DNA of 64,000 bases, taken from contig CAZPBY010000019.1 of the NCBI GenBank assembly GCA_964584785.1, positions 1 through 64,000 on the forward strand, given 5' to 3'. How positions within the stretch are numbered: the first letter of the stretch is position 1; each line of letters begins with the position of its first letter. Both the position numbers and the translations under genes were made by a program. Source of the DNA: JAHFTY01 sp964584785 (lineage in GTDB: Bacteria; Acidobacteriota; Terriglobia; 20CM-2-55-15). Below, piece after piece: positions 9,204 to 17,401 of the stretch. A model generated the notes under the pieces. It saw only the letters and a list, made by a program, of their open reading frames with translations, searched no databases and had not been told where the DNA came from.

Positions 9204-9341
9204 GGCCTCAGCTCAAGCTGAATCACAACGACGCGTGATTGCTCAGCGCGATGGGTTTCGGCAATTTTATTGACAACGACCGTTCGTTGACATCAAATTG
9301 CCCGAAACAAAAGAGCCTAACAAATCGGAGGCAGAAATCAC

Positions 9342-10559
9342 GTGAAGACTCCATTTGCGTTTGGATTACTTGTACTCTGTATTGCGGCAGCTGTCTCGCT
9401 CGCGCTCCTGGCGTCGTCCCCACAGGCTTCACTTGAGGAAACGATCAGCGGGCCGATCTCTGCGACGAGAACAATCACTCAAAACGCCCGACTCACCGGC
9501 GACGTCACTTGTACGGTCCAGGGGGCGCCATGCATCCTATTTGGCGCTCCGGGAATCACTCTGAATTTGAGTGGGTTCACGATAACGGGTCAGGGAGATC
9601 CAGCAACGGGTTGCCAAGGCGCCTTCACCGGCAATGAAGGAGGAATACATGCTGTGAACCAAGCGGACGTCGCCATAGAAGGGCCTGGGTTAGTGCAGGG
9701 GTTTCGAGGCGACGGCATTCTCCTGGCTAACAGCAGCAGGATTCGCGTTATAAACGTCACCGCATCGACGAATTGTCAATCGGGCATCCGGTTGTCCAAC
9801 CTCTCCGACAGTTACATAGAGTCGAATGTTGCCGTGAGGAACGGTAATACTGGCGCTCCTTGCGGCGGACTTTGAATTACCGGCGGGAGCCGCCGCAACC
9901 GGGTGTTGCGGAATCAGTTGAGCGGAAATGGCTACGTACGTCCTGCGGGCACAGATCCGGATTTCGGAATCGGCCTTTTAGTGAGCGCTGACAATTTGAT
10001 CGAAAGTAATATCGTCACTGGAAATTCCACGGGCATTCGCATTAATCCTGTATCCACAGGAAACGTTATTCGAGGAAACACCGTTGCCGGTAACCCACCA
10101 ATACTCACATCGAATAACGCACCGGAAAATACGGCCTTCGGATTCGACATACTCAATGTGTCCGCAGCGGGCGCGAACACTTTTGAGAACAACCTTTGTC
10201 TCACCGCAGTAAACGCGCCCTGTGCGAATCAGAAGTTGAATTCCATCGTGATACCGCTTGCCACGGGCGCTGCGCTGGATACGCAAAGAGTCCGCGTGAG
10301 TAGCTCGTTCACTGCAACTTTCTCGGGCACCAACTTGACCAGCGCCACATATTTCGACGTTCGATTCCGAGCTCCCGGCACAACCGCGGACATTGAGGCG
10401 CCGAATTGGCAACAAGGTCTATCCGGAAGCCACCCTATACCCCAGGGCACAACGTTGGGAGACTGGACCATGACCGGTGTGCGGCCTCATCTGGATGCCA
10501 ACGATCACACTGGTCCGTATGCCTCGGTTCAGGCAACCCTTTCGGTCATCCCTTTCTGA
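9342..10559 (+). pseudogene. Right-handed beta-helix secreted protein interrupted by an in-frame TGA
   Basis: One reading frame of 406 codons from a GTG (GGAGG 10 nt upstream) to 10559, broken only by TGA at 9873-9875. Before the stop are a signal peptide (LLVLCIAAAVSLALLASS) and pectate-lyase-like parallel beta-helix turns such as 'GDGILLANSSRIRVINVT'. After the stop the same repeats continue without loss: 'GGSRRNRVLRNQLSGNG', 'GIRINPVSTGNVIRGNTVAG'. The C-terminal part is a smaller beta domain. Since both halves look intact, the stop is either a recent mutation or a base-call error. It does not look like selenocysteine: nothing at that position suggests a redox residue. Confidence 0.75.
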
Positions 10560-10589
10560 GGAGAGTGGCTAACAAATGCGGGTAATACC

Positions 10590-10910
10590 ATGGAAAGAGA
10601 TCCTAAGCTCGCAGGACTTCTATCGATCATTGCTGCCGCGCTGACGCCGAGTTGATGAGTGCTGCCTCAAGTCCTGGCAGGACTTGGCTCACTTTCGGTG
10701 TTGAGCGCCGGATGCCTTTTCTGGCTGGAGCGCTTGCAGCCGCTATTTTTTACAGTGGCGATTACGTTACTCGTCTATCAGGTATGGCTGATAGGTAAGC
10801 GTCCGCCGTCTCGACGCACATGGACGATCAAGATGATTCTTGCCATGAGTCTCGCGCTGAACGTCGTAGTGATCGGAGCATGGATTTCGCTATGGCTGCG
10901 TTACCGGTAG
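10590..10910 (+). CDS. MerT-like mercuric/metal transporter with predicted tandem selenocysteine (UGA UGA)
   Basis: Reading from the ATG at 10590, two consecutive in-frame TGA codons (10653-10658) fall at residues 22-23 and the same frame then continues to a TAG at 10910, giving 106 residues. The product aligns with MerT: 'AGLLSIIAAALTPS-UU-VLPQVLAGLG' matches the MerT first helix, where the pair is Cys-Cys (…ASACCLGPLVLIALG). 'WLERLQPLFFTVAITLLVY' matches its second helix and residues 78-103 its third. An 8-bp hairpin with a G-first loop lies 17 nt after the second TGA, as a bacterial SECIS should. A MerP-like gene follows 28 nt downstream. Starting at the GTG at 10659 would delete most of helix 1. 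The selenocysteine reading is an inference; the frame, homology and hairpin are seen directly. Confidence 0.8.
10667..10687 (+). promoter_or_regulatory. Putative bacterial SECIS element
   Basis: CAAGTCCT-GGC-AGGACTTG (10668-10686) forms a perfect 8-bp stem with a three-base loop GGC, extended by a U-G pair (10667/10687). The first loop G (10676) is 17 nt after the second TGA and 20 nt after the first. Known bacterial SECIS elements place a loop G about 16-37 nt after the UGA. The hairpin lies inside the coding sequence, as expected in bacteria. Confidence 0.75.
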
Positions 10911-10938
10911 CGATTCTGCTTGAAGAAGGGAATTAGTC

Positions 10939-11421
10939 ATGAAGCTGCTGAAAAAGGGACTCCTGGTGAGCCTGGTCCTGATCCTTCGAATGCCGGCACT
11001 AGGTCAAGTGCAGAAGGTGGAGATGCGGACAACTGGAATTTCCTGCGGATTCTGCGCCGCGGTATCCGAAGTCTATTTGCGGCAATTGAAAACCGTCGAC
11101 CAGATCACTATTAGCCTCTCGAGAGAAGCGATCATCATTACATACAAACCCGAAGGTGTGTTCCAGCCTAGGGAACTCCGGGACGCACTGATGAAAACGG
11201 ACGTGGGTGTGACCCAGTTCCAAATAAGTGCTCGCGGGCGAGTCCAGGAACAGGGAGGAAAGCGGTTCTTCCTGGCTGGGAAAGACAAGTTTGCAGTCAT
11301 CAATTCGCCAGCCGCTTCTCAGGTCTCCACTACCGCTGAGATCTCCGTCGACGGGATCGTTGATGATAAAGCGGCGCCGATGGAGTTGAGAATCCTGGCG
11401 TTTAAGTTTCTGAAACCTTAG
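10939..11421 (+). CDS. Secreted MerP-like heavy-metal-associated (HMA) domain protein
   Basis: 160 residues. A signal peptide (GLLVSLVLILRMPALGQ) is followed by an HMA ferredoxin-like fold: beta strand 'VQKVEMRTTGIS', metal site CGFC (Cys36, Cys39), then helix and strands ending 'RELRDALMKTD'. A further C-terminal region of about 70 residues ('GRVQEQGGKRFFLAGKDKFAV') looks like a small beta barrel, which plain MerP lacks. In mercury systems MerP hands Hg(II) from the periplasm to the cysteine pair of MerT. Here the gene lies 28 nt after the MerT-like selenoprotein candidate, so a shared metal-handling role is likely. An RBS-like AAGAAGGG lies before the ATG. Confidence 0.85.
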   Translation: MKLLKKGLLVSLVLILRMPALGQVQKVEMRTTGISCGFCAAVSEVYLRQLKTVDQITISLSREAIIITYKPEGVFQPRELRDALMKTDVGVTQFQISARGRVQEQGGKRFFLAGKDKFAVINSPAASQVSTTAEISVDGIVDDKAAPMELRILAFKFLKP

Positions 11422-11462
11422 CTTTGGTTGCGGCCACGGCAAGCGCTTCGAAGAATAGTGCG

Positions 11463-12320
11463 ATGAAGGCTCCGTGGATCTTCGCGTGGTGCGCTGTTCT
11501 CGCGTCGCTGATCGCCGGAACGATCGCAGACAGTCCGAGCCCGAATCCGCGCGTGGAACTGGGCGGATACGACGTCCTCGCCGGTGATTTTCACGTTCAC
11601 AGTTTCCCGTGGAGCTGGGCCACGCTGGACCCGCTGGACACCGTGATGGAGGCGGGACGCCGCAACCTCGATGTGATCGCCATGACGCCTCACAATCACC
11701 TCTGGGTCGCGAAAATGGGACGCCGGTTTTCCCGAGCGACGGGCGGTCCATTGGTGCTCGTGGGCGAAGAGATTCATTCGCTCCACTACCACATTCTCGG
11801 CATTGGTCTCACAAAAACAGTCAGCTGGAATCAATCCGCGGCACACATCATTGAAGAAGTACATCGACAAGGCGGCGTTGCCATCGCGGCACATCCGGTC
11901 GCGCGTTTCTGGACGGGCTACGACGCCGAAGCCATGCGTCTTCTCGATGGCGCGGAGGTTCTGCATCCGCTCGCCCTGACCTATGAGGACGGCGCCGCAG
12001 AGTTGCGGCAGTTCTACGAGCGGAAACGCATGACGGCGATCGGCGATACGGATTATCGCGGTCTCGGACCGATCGGACTTTGCCGCACCTGGGTTTTTGT
12101 GAAGGAGCGCACGGAACGCGGAGTTCTGGACGCCCTACGGGAAGGCCGCACGGTCGTTTATGACCGCGACCATGTGTACGGTGATCCGGCCCTGATTCAA
12201 CTCGCCGCAGCGGACGGTCGATTGCCGACAATGGCAGTCGAGCCCAAAGCCTCTGGATTGCTGGCAAGGTTCAGCCGAATCACCGGCATCTTGGGCCTCG
12301 TCGTGATTGCCTTGATGTGA
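11463..12320 (+). CDS. PHP-domain metal-dependent phosphoesterase-like membrane protein
   Basis: 285 residues. An N-terminal hydrophobic signal or anchor (IFAWCAVLASLIAGTIA) precedes a PHP domain. The first metal motif is 'GDFHVHSFPWS', followed by 'VIAMTPHNHLW', 'GEEIHS.HYHILGIG', 'VAIAAHPVA' and 'AIGDTDYRG', which supply the His/Asp/Glu ligands of this fold. The last 20 residues are hydrophobic ('ITGILGLVVIALM'), suggesting a C-terminal anchor, so the active site would face the periplasm. PHP enzymes hydrolyse phosphoesters, but the substrate is unknown. It follows the HMA gene by 41 nt; a functional link with metal transport is uncertain. Confidence 0.75.
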   Translation: MKAPWIFAWCAVLASLIAGTIADSPSPNPRVELGGYDVLAGDFHVHSFPWSWATLDPLDTVMEAGRRNLDVIAMTPHNHLWVAKMGRRFSRATGGPLVLVGEEIHSLHYHILGIGLTKTVSWNQSAAHIIEEVHRQGGVAIAAHPVARFWTGYDAEAMRLLDGAEVLHPLALTYEDGAAELRQFYERKRMTAIGDTDYRGLGPIGLCRTWVFVKERTERGVLDALREGRTVVYDRDHVYGDPALIQLAAADGRLPTMAVEPKASGLLARFSRITGILGLVVIALM

Positions 12321-12341
12321 GGGAAATCTGTCGTTTGTATT

Positions 12342-12434
12342 TCACATTGGAGATCCCGACATTCCAACAGTGGACATTTTTTAAGCAGCCTTCCGAATAT
12401 GTCAAATGTTGGGATGTCCGGATCTCCAATGTGA
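12342..12434. repeat. Intergenic hairpin repeat, family D (full copy)
   Basis: Perfect 15-bp outer arms TCACATTGGAGATCC and its complement (12342-12356 and 12420-12434) continue inward as imperfectly paired arms of about 20 nt (GACATTCCAACA...). The whole element is about 93 bp between two convergent genes, so it may also end transcription. Single-arm relatives lie at 18811-18870 and 48482-48525. Confidence 0.8.
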
Positions 12435-12468
12435 TATTCACTTGACCGGATTCTCCTTCTGCCAGTGA

Positions 12469-13461
12469 TCACCGTCCCAACAATTTCTCGATGGCAGCGC
12501 GCTCTTCGAGAAGCTCTTTCTGCGTCGCCGCCAATTTCGTTTTTGAGAATTCGGAGTGCTCGAGATCTTTGACAATTTCATAGCGGCCTCCGGCGCAGGT
12601 CGCTGGATATCCGAAGATGATGCCTTCGGAAATGCCGTAGCTCCCGTCGGACGGCACGCCCATCGATGCCCAGTCTCCTGCCGGAGTCCCGCCGACCCAA
12701 TCGCGAACATGATCGATCGCGGCGTTGGCTGCCGAGGCGGCGGACGACAGGCCACGGGCCTCGATGATCGCTGCTCCACGTTTCTGAACGATTGGAATGA
12801 ACGATTGTTCGACCCAGTTCTGATCGTTGATCAGCTTCGCTGCGTTTTGCCCATCGACTTCGGCATGGAATACGTCCGGATATTGCGTATTCGAATGATT
12901 GCCCCAGATCGTCACCTTCTTTACGGATGTCACGGGCTTGCCGCTCTTGCGGGCGATCTGCGTGCGGGCCCGGTTGTGGTCGAGTCGCATCATCGCGGTG
13001 AATTGCGACGGCTTCAGGTCCGGCGCGTTCTTCATCGCAATGAGCGCGTTCGTGTTCGCCGGATTTCCGACGACGAGGACTCGCACGTCGCGCGACGCGA
13101 CTTCGTTCAATGCCTTGCCCTGCGGAACAAAGATCGCGCCGTTCGCTTCAAGCAGGTCCTTGCGCTCCATGCCCGGTCCACGGGGGCGCGCGCCGACGAG
13201 CAGCGCGACGTCGACGTCCTTGAATGCGACTTTCGCTTCCGACGTTGCGATCATCGATTCCAGCAGCGGAAACGCGCAATCATCCACTTCCATCATCACG
13301 CCGTTGAGCGCCTTCTGAACCTTTTCATCCGGGATTTCGAGAAGCTGCAGGATCACCGGTTGATCGGGCCCCAGCATCTCTCCACTCGCAATCCGAAACA
13401 GCAAACTGTAGCCAATCTGACCGGCCGCACCCGTTACGGCAACTCGAACAGCTTTTTTCAT
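12469..13461 (-). CDS. mdh: Malate dehydrogenase
   Basis: 330 residues, the usual length of the cytosolic-type NAD malate dehydrogenase. It oxidises malate to oxaloacetate in the TCA cycle. Visible marks are the Rossmann motif 'VTGAAGQIGYSLLFRIASG', the substrate-binding loop 'GARPRGPGMERKDLL' with its Arg residues, 'VVGNPANTNALIA', the 'RLDHNRA' stretch and the catalytic His in 'TIWGNHSNTQYPD'. The C-terminus ('ELLEERAAIEKLLGR') is typical. It is a monocistronic gene between a hairpin repeat and a divergent small secreted protein. Confidence 0.95.
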   Translation of the reverse strand: MKKAVRVAVTGAAGQIGYSLLFRIASGEMLGPDQPVILQLLEIPDEKVQKALNGVMMEVDDCAFPLLESMIATSEAKVAFKDVDVALLVGARPRGPGMERKDLLEANGAIFVPQGKALNEVASRDVRVLVVGNPANTNALIAMKNAPDLKPSQFTAMMRLDHNRARTQIARKSGKPVTSVKKVTIWGNHSNTQYPDVFHAEVDGQNAAKLINDQNWVEQSFIPIVQKRGAAIIEARGLSSAASAANAAIDHVRDWVGGTPAGDWASMGVPSDGSYGISEGIIFGYPATCAGGRYEIVKDLEHSEFSKTKLAATQKELLEERAAIEKLLGR

Positions 13462-13527
13462 GACGACTCCTCATGTAGATCTCAAAGCGAGAGTGGAATT
13501 ATAGTGGGCCTTTTTGCGAGGTGTCCA

Positions 13528-13980
13528 ATGAAGCCAATCGCGACATTGATTATGATGGGGTGTATGGTCCTCACGGCGCCGGCTCAAAACAACGAAGAGA
13601 GAGCGATTCAAGCCCTCGTCGAGAATTTTCTGCTTCGTCTCGGCGATCGGCAGTTCGACACGCTCGATGCCGACTTCACAGCGAAAGCGCTGATTGTCGT
13701 CACACGCCAGCGTGACAACCAGTGGGTCAATACGTTTCAGACGGCCGAAGAGTGGCTCGCCGGTCTCAAAAAGAATCCCAATCCGGTCGCGTTTCGCGAA
13801 CCCATCCAGAACGTGAAGGTCACGATCGACAACAATCAACTGGCGTACCTGCGGGCGGACTTCGAAGTCGTGCGCGACGGTAAAGCTGTCTCCAAAGGCG
13901 TCGACCAGTTCACACTGGTTCGCGAAGCCTCCGGTTGGAAAATTGCCACCGTCGCGTACACGTCCATACCCGTTCAGTAA
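13528..13980 (+). CDS. Secreted NTF2/SnoaL-like protein (DUF4440 type)
   Basis: 150 residues from the ATG at 13528, with GAGGTG just upstream. There is a signal peptide (IATLIMMGCMVLTAPAQ). The rest follows the cone-shaped NTF2-like pattern: long helix 'IQALVENFLLRLGDRQFDTLDADF', then beta strands, ending 'QFTLVREASGWKIATVAYTSIPV'. Such proteins bind small ligands or act as simple isomerases, and no catalytic residues can be named with confidence. The gene is convergent with the sugar ABC permease gene, only 12 nt from its stop. Confidence 0.75.
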   Translation: MKPIATLIMMGCMVLTAPAQNNEERAIQALVENFLLRLGDRQFDTLDADFTAKALIVVTRQRDNQWVNTFQTAEEWLAGLKKNPNPVAFREPIQNVKVTIDNNQLAYLRADFEVVRDGKAVSKGVDQFTLVREASGWKIATVAYTSIPVQ

Positions 13981-13992
13981 AAATCAAGGCAC

Positions 13993-14952
13993 TCAACTAC
14001 GGCGGGCGCGGGACTCGATGGCGACGGCGGTGACGATGATGGCGCCGATGATCATTTCCTGCGCGTACGTCGGCCAGCCCACTTGCTGGCAGCCGTTGCG
14101 CAGGAACGACATGATGAGGGCGCCGATCATGGAGCCCAGGATACTTCCCTCACCGCCGCTCAAGCTGCCGCCGCCGATAACCACTGCCGCGATGATGTCC
14201 AATTCCGCGCCGACGGCGACAGTCGGATCACCTTGCCGCAAGCGCGACATTTGCATCACGCCGGCCAGTCCGAATGTAAAACCAGCAATGGCGTAGATCG
14301 CGATCTTCATCCGCTTTACGGGAATCCCGCACGCTCGAGCGGCGGTTTCGTTCGACCCCAGCGCGACCACGTGCCTTCCGAAGACGGTATTCCGCAAAAC
14401 GATCGACGCGGCGACCGCCAGAGTCATGGCGACCCACACACCCGGTGCGACGATCATCCACGGTTTCGACGGAAACGTGACCGCCAGTTCGTTGATCCAC
14501 GACGGCGGCGCCACAACCGTCATTTCCCTCGCGGCCCATTTCGCGGCGCCGCGTGCGACGCCCAGCATTCCCAGCGTCGCGATGAACGGCACTACGCCGA
14601 GTGTGGTAATCGCCGTCCCATTCACGAACCCGACAACTCCGCCCGTGAGAACGCCAGCGGCGATCGCAACCATCGGCGGAAAGGAGTGAACGAGTGCCAG
14701 CGCCGTCACGACGCTCGTCAACGCGATGGTCGATCCCACCGATAGATCGATTCCTCCGCTGACGATGATCATCGTCATGCCGATTGCTCCGATCGCGACA
14801 ATGACGGTCTGCGCCAGAACGATCCGCACATTGACGATCGACAGGTATTGCGATGGCGAGCCGGTGAGGATGCTGAAAGTCAGAATCAGCAAACCGAGGC
14901 CGGCGAACGGCGCCACGGTCCGGACTTTGGAGACGACTTCGTTCCTGCTCAC
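13993..14952 (-). CDS. Sugar ABC transporter permease (RbsC-like)
   Basis: About 319 residues with eight or more hydrophobic segments and the family stretch 'TMIIVSGGIDLSVGSTIALTS', plus 'GGGSLSGGEGSILGSMIGAL' near the C-terminus, both typical of ribose/galactose-type permeases. It forms the membrane channel of an importer with the ATPase and binding protein encoded just upstream. The GTG at 14952 overlaps the TGA of the ATPase gene (GTGA), which decides the start. The substrate is probably a monosaccharide; the sequence does not say which. Confidence 0.9.
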   Translation of the reverse strand: MSRNEVVSKVRTVAPFAGLGLLILTFSILTGSPSQYLSIVNVRIVLAQTVIVAIGAIGMTMIIVSGGIDLSVGSTIALTSVVTALALVHSFPPMVAIAAGVLTGGVVGFVNGTAITTLGVVPFIATLGMLGVARGAAKWAAREMTVVAPPSWINELAVTFPSKPWMIVAPGVWVAMTLAVAASIVLRNTVFGRHVVALGSNETAARACGIPVKRMKIAIYAIAGFTFGLAGVMQMSRLRQGDPTVAVGAELDIIAAVVIGGGSLSGGEGSILGSMIGALIMSFLRNGCQQVGWPTYAQEMIIGAIIVTAVAIESRARRS

Positions 14953-16397
14953 GACTGAGCCACCTGGCCGATCGCCGTTTGCAACACCGATTCCGGCGTC
15001 CATTCTTCGATTCGCCGCGTCTCCGATAAACGGCCGCGCGACATCACGGCGAGCTCGTCACAAATCGCGAAAAGTTCGGGCAAATACGAACTCACGAGCA
15101 GGATCGCTGTTCCTCTCGACGCCATTTCCCGGATGTGCGCGTAGATCTCGGCTTTGCTGCCGACGTCGACGCCTCGCGTGGGTTCGTCGAGCAGCAGGAT
15201 GTCCGCATTCTGATGAACGAGTCGTGCAAGCAACACCTTTTGCTGATTGCCCCCGGAGAGCCGGCGAACGGAAGTCAGCGGATTCGGTGTGCGAATCCTG
15301 AACCGTTCGATTTGCTGCGATGCCGCTCGAGTTTCGTCATTCACATGGATCCAACCCCATCGCGCGTTCGGTTTCGACATCGTGATGTTGTCGCGAACAG
15401 AAAAGTGAAAGATCAGGCCGTCGACGCTGCGATCCTCGCCCAGGTAACCCAGACCATGTTGAATGCTCTTGTGCGGACTCCAACCAGCGCGTGAAATTCG
15501 GTTGCCGTGAATCTGCAATTCTCCGCTCGTGATCGGACGCAAACCGAACAGCGATTGAAGCAGTTCAGTGCGGCCGGATCCAACAAGTCCGGCGATCCCG
15601 AGAACTTCACCCCGGCGCAGCGTAAGACTCGCATGACTCACGGCCGGCGGGGATTCGATGCTCATTGTCCGGAGGACGCTCTCGCCGCTTCCGGACACCC
15701 TGGATGTCTTCAACGTGGCTTCAACCGGCCGTCCCACCATGTGCATGACGAGCGCCTGATCCGTTACTGCGCCGATCACACCGGACCACACATTTCGGCC
15801 GTCTCGCAGCACGACAACGCGATCGGCAATCTCACGAACTTCCTCGAGAAAGTGGCTGACGTATAGCACGGACATTCCGCGGGCGCAGATCTGTCGAACG
15901 GCCGCAAACAATCGATCGACGTCGTTGCGTTGAAGACTGCTGGTCGGTTCGTCCATCAGGATCAGTCCGGCGTCCGCTGCGAGCGCCCTGCAAATCTCCA
16001 CGACCTGACGCGAGGCCGGCGCCAGATCGCGGACAAGCGCATCCGGTGGAATCTCAGAGCGTCCGAAACCCGACAAGAGTGTCCGCGACTGTTCGAGCAT
16101 TCGCTCGCGCAGAATGAATCCGAACCGCGCACGCTCCGCCCCGATAAAGATGTTTTCCGCAACGGTCAAATGAGGAAACAGCGACAGCTCCTGACGAATG
16201 TAGGCGACGCGTGTCGTTGTGCGAACGGTTCCGGCGTCCGGTTGGATCGCACCCGAAATCACATTCAATAAGGTGCTCTTGCCTGCGCCATTTTCTCCGA
16301 CGATCGCAACGACCTCGCCCGGATTCAACTCGATTTCGACGCCATCCAGCGCGACCGTGGGGCCGAATTTTTTATGAATCCCGTGGAGTGCCAGCAT
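14949..16397 (-). CDS. Sugar ABC transporter ATP-binding protein, double NBD (RbsA/MglA-like)
   Basis: 482 residues with two nucleotide-binding domains. The first has Walker A 'GENGAGKST', a signature region written 'LAPASRQVVEICRAL' and Walker B 'LILMDEPTSSL'. The second has a degenerate Walker A region 'GLVGSGRTELLQSLFG', the signature 'LSGGNQQKVLLARL' and Walker B 'ILLLDEPTRGVDVG'. This layout is diagnostic of ribose/galactose/xylose-class importers. It starts 9 nt after the binding-protein gene and overlaps the permease gene, so all three form one operon. Confidence 0.93.
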   Translation of the reverse strand: MLALHGIHKKFGPTVALDGVEIELNPGEVVAIVGENGAGKSTLLNVISGAIQPDAGTVRTTTRVAYIRQELSLFPHLTVAENIFIGAERARFGFILRERMLEQSRTLLSGFGRSEIPPDALVRDLAPASRQVVEICRALAADAGLILMDEPTSSLQRNDVDRLFAAVRQICARGMSVLYVSHFLEEVREIADRVVVLRDGRNVWSGVIGAVTDQALVMHMVGRPVEATLKTSRVSGSGESVLRTMSIESPPAVSHASLTLRRGEVLGIAGLVGSGRTELLQSLFGLRPITSGELQIHGNRISRAGWSPHKSIQHGLGYLGEDRSVDGLIFHFSVRDNITMSKPNARWGWIHVNDETRAASQQIERFRIRTPNPLTSVRRLSGGNQQKVLLARLVHQNADILLLDEPTRGVDVGSKAEIYAHIREMASRGTAILLVSSYLPELFAICDELAVMSRGRLSETRRIEEWTPESVLQTAIGQVAQS

Positions 16398-16406
16398 TCG
16401 AGGCGC

Positions 16407-17378
16407 TCAGGGCGCCAGGGGTGGATGCAGCAGCTTCTGCGAATCGGGCAAATCCATGTTCTCCGGGGTGATCAGCTGAACGCCGGTGTCGCGCGTCTTC
16501 GGCACCGCTTTTCCCTGGAGATGATCCACCATGGTTTTGACACCGAACTCACCCATGCGGAATGGATTCTGAACGATGATTCCGTCCAGTTTTTGTTCCT
16601 TCATCGCCGTGACAAACGCGTCGCTCGTATCGAAGCCGATAAACCGGATCTTGCCCGCCAACTTCAAATCCTCGAGCGCGAGCAACGTTCCGGAAGTCGA
16701 CGATTCGTTGGGCGTGAAAATCCCCTGAAGCTGATCGCCGTATCGCTGAAGCAGATTCTCGGCGGCGGCCTTCGCGGTATCGCGCGTCGCGCCGGCGTGC
16801 TGATCGGAGGAGATCAATTGAATCGTGGGATATTTGGCCTTCAGCTTCTCCACAAATCCCTTCTCGCGAGATTCCGTGCTCGCCACTCCCTCCTGATAAC
16901 GAAGCAGAAGAACCTTTCCTTTATTATCCAGAAGCCGTGCCATTTCGTCGGCCGCCAGCTCGCCGCCGTGATAGTTGTTGCTGGCGAGAAAGCTCACGAC
17001 CTTGTCGGAATCCAGGTCGGAGTCGATGACGACGGTGGGAATTCCGGCACGCTGCGCCTCTTCAACAGGACGGACCAGCGCTTTGCGATCGAAAGGCGCG
17101 AGGACAATCCCGTTGATGCCTTGCGACAGAAACCCTTCGACGACCTGTACCTGCTGCTCTCGATCGTCTTCGCGAAGCGGTCCCTTCCACAACAACTCGA
17201 CGTCGATGCCCTCCCCTTTCAAATCCTGACCCGCTTTGATGGCGCCGGCGTGAATGCTCTTCCAGAACTCGTGTGTCGAACCTTGGGGAATGACCGCGAT
17301 CTTGAAGTGGTTGGTGCCGGTCGACGACGGCCGGCATGCCGTCAGCAGAATCGTGAGTGCGAGAATTGCCTGGCGCAT
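16407..17378 (-). CDS. Sugar ABC transporter substrate-binding lipoprotein (LacI/RbsB type)
   Basis: 323 residues from the ATG at 17378. A lipoprotein signal (AILALTILLTAC) is followed by a periplasmic-binding-protein type I fold: 'FKIAVIPQGSTHEFWKSIH', 'GINGIVLAPFDRKALVRPV', 'GIPTVVIDSDLDSDKVVSF', 'GIFTPNESSTSGTLLAL', 'IRFIGFDTSDAF'. It delivers a sugar to the RbsC/RbsA-like membrane complex encoded downstream. It diverges from the GH47 mannosidase gene with only 23 nt between the two starts, so promoters must overlap. This arrangement suggests, but does not prove, that the sugar is released by that enzyme. Confidence 0.9.
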   Translation of the reverse strand: MRQAILALTILLTACRPSSTGTNHFKIAVIPQGSTHEFWKSIHAGAIKAGQDLKGEGIDVELLWKGPLREDDREQQVQVVEGFLSQGINGIVLAPFDRKALVRPVEEAQRAGIPTVVIDSDLDSDKVVSFLASNNYHGGELAADEMARLLDNKGKVLLLRYQEGVASTESREKGFVEKLKAKYPTIQLISSDQHAGATRDTAKAAAENLLQRYGDQLQGIFTPNESSTSGTLLALEDLKLAGKIRFIGFDTSDAFVTAMKEQKLDGIIVQNPFRMGEFGVKTMVDHLQGKAVPKTRDTGVQLITPENMDLPDSQKLLHPPLAP

Positions 17379-17401
17379 TCGAGCGTAATAGCATTCTCGC
17401 A

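Noticed and set aside
9873..9895. TGA followed by a 6-bp hairpin (CGGCGG-GAG-CCGCCG) as a second selenocysteine site
   Set aside because: The loop is only 11 nt after the TGA, short of the usual 16-37 nt, the residue position lies in a structural repeat with no redox role, and the hairpin simply reflects the codons for a Gly/Arg-rich turn.
12556..13527. N-terminal extension of the NTF2-like protein by about 320 residues
   Set aside because: It runs antisense through malate dehydrogenase; the ATG at 13528 has a ribosome site and a signal peptide.
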